A stretch of DNA of 7,464 bases from an uncultured Porphyromonadaceae bacterium. Its GTDB lineage: Bacteria > Bacteroidota > Bacteroidia > Bacteroidales > Muribaculaceae. The stretch is taken from positions 1 to 7,464 of the forward strand of contig CABRZA010000123.1 in NCBI GenBank assembly GCA_902475285.1, given 5' to 3'. This document shows positions 5,193 to 7,464 of the stretch, one piece after another. The first letter of the stretch is position 1. Each line of letters begins with the position of its first letter. A program made the position numbers and the translations under genes. The notes below the pieces were generated by a model. It worked only from the letters and a program-made list of their open reading frames with translations, ran no database searches and was not told the DNA's origin.

Positions 5193-6842
5193 TCAACGTA
5201 TTGCATCGAAATCGAAGGAATGCAGCACTATTCTCGGCGTGGAAGCGTCGTAGGCCTGGTTGATAAAGCTTCGTTTGGGGTCGAAATAAGGCGACTTCAC
5301 GCCCGCAAGGTCGAGCATCAGATGCGAGAAATCGTCGGTGGTGACGGGGAGATCCTTTGCTGCGCGAAACCGCCCGACAATATCGGGGTGCTCCGAGCGG
5401 AACGTGTCGGAGAAGTATATGAACATCGGTATCTGTATCTGATAGCCTACATCGGAAGCCGTGACGGCGTTGCCGTGGCCGAAATAGTCGCGACAGTCGT
5501 AGATTTCCTCGCCGTGGTCGGGGAAATATATCACTATGCAGTCGCGGGTGCGGAAGCGGTCGATGATTCCGCCGACAACGGCATCGTTGTAGAGGGTGGC
5601 GTTGTCGTAATGCGCGAGTATCTCTCGCTGCCGTGAATTAAAGCGTGAGGCGTCGTAATCATCAGGCGCAAAGTGTTGATAATGAGGGGGGTATCGGTCG
5701 GCATACGCAAAATGCTGGCCCATGAGATGGACTATGTACATCGCGGCCGAGTCGCGGATAGCCACGGTTTCGGCGAGCTCTCCGTCGAGTGCGGTCTTTG
5801 CCGTGTTGCGGTTGTCGAACATCATGCGCGACATAGCGGGATCGTCGAAGAAGAATGTGCTGCCGGGATTTTCGAGAAACTCATTGTCGTAGAGGTCGAT
5901 TTTCCATCCGGCCTTGCGCATGAGCACGGGGAAGAGGGGTTGCGAGCCAAAAGAGGCATTGCCACGGCCGGTGGAAAAGAGCGATTTGAGCACTTTCTGC
6001 GTCCAGTCCTCGTGAGTCACCACGTCGGTCATCACCACAAGCGCACTGTCGGCGGCAAGTGCCGAGAGGCAGGGGGTGGTGGGCTTTTCATAGCCGTAAA
6101 GCGGTGAATGAGAACGGCTGAACGATTCTCCGAGCACCCACACGATATCGAATGCGGGAGACTCTGACGGCTCGACGACAGTGTTGGCGCTCAGCGAGCG
6201 CAGACGGTCGAGGAGGCGCGTGTTCTGCGCACGCTGCACCATGGCGTAGCCCATGCGCATTGGGGCGGAGAATGTGGGCACCTGCGCGCCGTGACGGTAG
6301 ACGGCGAACATGACCACCATGTATCCGAGTACGGCAGCTCCGGCACCGGCGGCCACCCGCTTGGTCCACAAAACGATTCTGTTTCCGGCGAGGATGCGCG
6401 CCATACGTTTTGCCAGCCACCAGAAACCGGCGTTGACGGCCACAACGGCGGCAATGCCTGCAATCACGGCGAGAGGCGGAGCATACGAGCTGAGGAACTC
6501 GCGCGCCTCATTGACATTTGTGCCGAGCACGAGGTCGAGCGACTGCAATGACAGCACCGTGCGGAACTGAATGAGCAGGAAGGCGTCGACGATTATGAAG
6601 ACGTTCATCACCAGGGCAAGAAGCACAAGAATCGGCACTGCCAGCCGGCGCAGGTATGTATGCTGCATCCACCCATATACGGCAGCTTCGACCCAGGCCA
6701 CGAACAGCGCTATCGCCAGCACGCCCAGCACCGAGAACAAGCAGAAGTTCACCGGCCATATCGCCGCCCCCGAAACTATATTGACGAGGGCGAGATATAA
6801 ATAAACGGTATTTTTATAGGGAGAATAAAGATTATTTGCCAT
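5193..6842 (-). CDS. Five-TM phosphoethanolamine transferase / sulfatase-fold protein (EptA-CptA type)
   Basis: This 549-residue membrane enzyme has the layout of EptA/CptA-type phosphoethanolamine transferases: five hydrophobic helices (about 13-31, 33-57, 67-92, 122-143, 163-182) and then a periplasmic alkaline-phosphatase-fold domain (about 229-549). Active-site motifs are WVLGESFSRSHSPLYGYEKPTTP (235-257), with metal ligand Glu239 and presumed nucleophile Ser240, LMGQHF (373-378), YFPDHGEE (439-446) with ligands Asp442 and His443, and YFGHGN (453-458). Such enzymes move phosphoethanolamine from phosphatidylethanolamine to lipid A, LPS core sugars or other glycans; the acceptor cannot be told here. 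EptA uses Thr at the nucleophile position, whereas Ser is found here. No CxPxR sulfatase maturation motif is present, so an arylsulfatase role is unlikely. The start at 6842 gives a sensible first helix; the next Met (residue 59) would delete two helices. It lies between a polysaccharide flippase gene and the phosphatidylethanolamine operon. Confidence 0.88.
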   Translation of the reverse strand: MANNLYSPYKNTVYLYLALVNIVSGAAIWPVNFCLFSVLGVLAIALFVAWVEAAVYGWMQHTYLRRLAVPILVLLALVMNVFIIVDAFLLIQFRTVLSLQSLDLVLGTNVNEAREFLSSYAPPLAVIAGIAAVVAVNAGFWWLAKRMARILAGNRIVLWTKRVAAGAGAAVLGYMVVMFAVYRHGAQVPTFSAPMRMGYAMVQRAQNTRLLDRLRSLSANTVVEPSESPAFDIVWVLGESFSRSHSPLYGYEKPTTPCLSALAADSALVVMTDVVTHEDWTQKVLKSLFSTGRGNASFGSQPLFPVLMRKAGWKIDLYDNEFLENPGSTFFFDDPAMSRMMFDNRNTAKTALDGELAETVAIRDSAAMYIVHLMGQHFAYADRYPPHYQHFAPDDYDASRFNSRQREILAHYDNATLYNDAVVGGIIDRFRTRDCIVIYFPDHGEEIYDCRDYFGHGNAVTASDVGYQIQIPMFIYFSDTFRSEHPDIVGRFRAAKDLPVTTDDFSHLMLDLAGVKSPYFDPKRSFINQAYDASTPRIVLHSFDFDAIR

Positions 6843-6849
6843 TTTCGTG

Positions 6850-6857
6850 CAAAGGTA
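6850..6857 (-). promoter_or_regulatory. Bacteroidota -7 box immediately upstream of the transferase gene
   Basis: TACCTTTG on the minus strand matches TAnnTTTG exactly and ends seven nt before the ATG at 6842. No good -33 TTTG was found at the expected spacing. If used, transcription would begin within a few bases of the start codon, giving a leaderless or nearly leaderless mRNA. Confidence 0.45.
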
Positions 6858-6907
6858 ATAATTTTTCGGTAAAGCAGCTACATTTCAATCGGGAAATTTT
6901 CCGGCGG

Positions 6908-7464
6908 TCAGCGTTTGAGGACTTTCTCGCGAATCAAAGGGTAGATGCCCGAGCCTGTGGCCGCGCCTATGCCGAGAAGAACGGCGGCATATGCGAGGGT
7001 GAGGACAGCGCACGATGCGAAGGGGTGCCAAGCGGCGGGAATGACACACCAGAGGGCAAAGGAGGCGGAGGCGGCGAGAACGGGCAGCCAAAGAGTCGAC
7101 CACACGGCGGCCAGGAGCTCGCGGAGGCGCAGAACGCGCAGGCGGCGGGTGGAATAGAGGGCATAAATGCACAGAGCGAATAGCTGGCCACAAAGCTGCG
7201 TGAAGGCTATCCACAGAATACCCATGCGGAAAAATATAATCAGAAGAAGCAGTTGGAATGCGACCTCGGCAAATCCCATATTGCGCACCACATTTGTGCG
7301 GTCGTGCACTTTGCAAATGGTCATGAAAAAGTTCTTGAAACACCAAGTGGCCTCGCTGAAAGCAAGTATGCGGAATACGGGCACCACAGCGAGCCATTTT
7401 TCACCGAAAAGCAAAGCAATTGCCGGGGAGGCTATCATCACAATAAACATCACCAGCGAAATAT
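6908..7464 (-). CDS. Polysaccharide flippase, Wzx/MOP family, C-terminal ~185 residues (5' end beyond window)
   Basis: The frame is open from the window edge (7464) to TGA at 6908, and the partial product is almost entirely membrane helices. A helix ending in PAIALLFGEKWLAVVPVFRI, then LAFSEATWCFKNFFMTICKV with HDRTNVVRN, then five further hydrophobic segments, match the C-terminal half of PST/Wzx-type exporters; full-length members have about 450-500 residues and 12-14 helices. They flip lipid-linked sugar units across the inner membrane for capsule, O-antigen or exopolysaccharide assembly. The LFGxxW motif and the polar HDRTN loop after a TM pair are typical of the family in Bacteroidota. 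In-frame GTG and ATG codons near 7448-7453 are internal, since the coding frame (ISLVMF...) continues beyond the edge. The stop is 65 nt before the transferase start. The substrate cannot be inferred. Confidence 0.85.
   Translation of the reverse strand, partial: ISLVMFIVMIASPAIALLFGEKWLAVVPVFRILAFSEATWCFKNFFMTICKVHDRTNVVRNMGFAEVAFQLLLLIIFFRMGILWIAFTQLCGQLFALCIYALYSTRRLRVLRLRELLAAVWSTLWLPVLAASASFALWCVIPAAWHPFASCAVLTLAYAAVLLGIGAATGSGIYPLIREKVLKR

Noticed and set aside
5193..6842. Reading this gene as an arylsulfatase
   Set aside because: No CxPxR or SxPxR formylglycine motif is present. The five-TM N-terminus and GES/PDHGEE motifs point to the phosphoethanolamine-transferase branch.
7448..7453. 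GTG or ATG near the right edge as the start of the flippase gene
   Set aside because: The open frame continues to the window edge with membrane-like sequence, and a 180-residue flippase would be less than half the family length, so the gene is simply cut by the window.
1..7464. CRISPR arrays, tRNA/rRNA genes, insertion sequences or prophage
   Set aside because: No regularly spaced long repeats, RNA gene signatures, transposase-like proteins or terminal inverted repeats were seen on either strand.

Overview
The window reads as chromosomal DNA from the order Bacteroidales. The evidence is a Bacteroidota-type small membrane protein (DUF4834), three matches to the Bacteroidota housekeeping -7 box TAnnTTTG, AT-rich leaders mostly lacking Shine-Dalgarno sequences, and a psd-pssA pair of the type found in that phylum. 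The GC-rich coding sequence is compatible with a gut lineage such as Muribaculaceae, but that family-level placement is inference. Every supported gene lies on the minus strand, so transcription runs from high to low coordinates. I saw no RNA genes, CRISPR arrays or insertion sequences, and no gene-free stretch exceeds 300 bases.

Layout in the direction of transcription: (1) 7464-6908, the C-terminal end of a Wzx-like polysaccharide flippase, cut by the window edge. (2) 6842-5193, a five-TM phosphoethanolamine-transferase/sulfatase-fold enzyme whose -7 box sits 7 nt from its start codon, followed by a clear intrinsic terminator (5148-5122). (3) 5049-2563, a compact run psd - pssA - DUF4834 - DUF2461 with overlapping gene ends: phosphatidylethanolamine synthesis plus two proteins of unknown function. 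(4) 2440-518, dnaK, apparently monocistronic, with a sigma-54-like -24/-12 element and two tandem inverted repeats upstream and an intrinsic terminator downstream. (5) 414-1, a two-gene unit resembling a toxin-antitoxin module: an 80-aa charged helical protein overlapping by 14 nt a zeta-toxin/AAA-type kinase that is cut off by the window edge.

Functionally, segments 1-3 concern the cell envelope. PssA makes phosphatidylserine, Psd converts it to phosphatidylethanolamine, and phosphatidylethanolamine is the usual donor for phosphoethanolamine transferases like the one next door. DnaK and the zeta-like module are separate units. Most of the window is ordinary housekeeping sequence. The points most worth following are the regulatory region of dnaK, the zeta-like pair with a perfect 16-bp palindrome in its first gene, and the possible near-leaderless start of the transferase. 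I did not find a clearly new multi-gene system.
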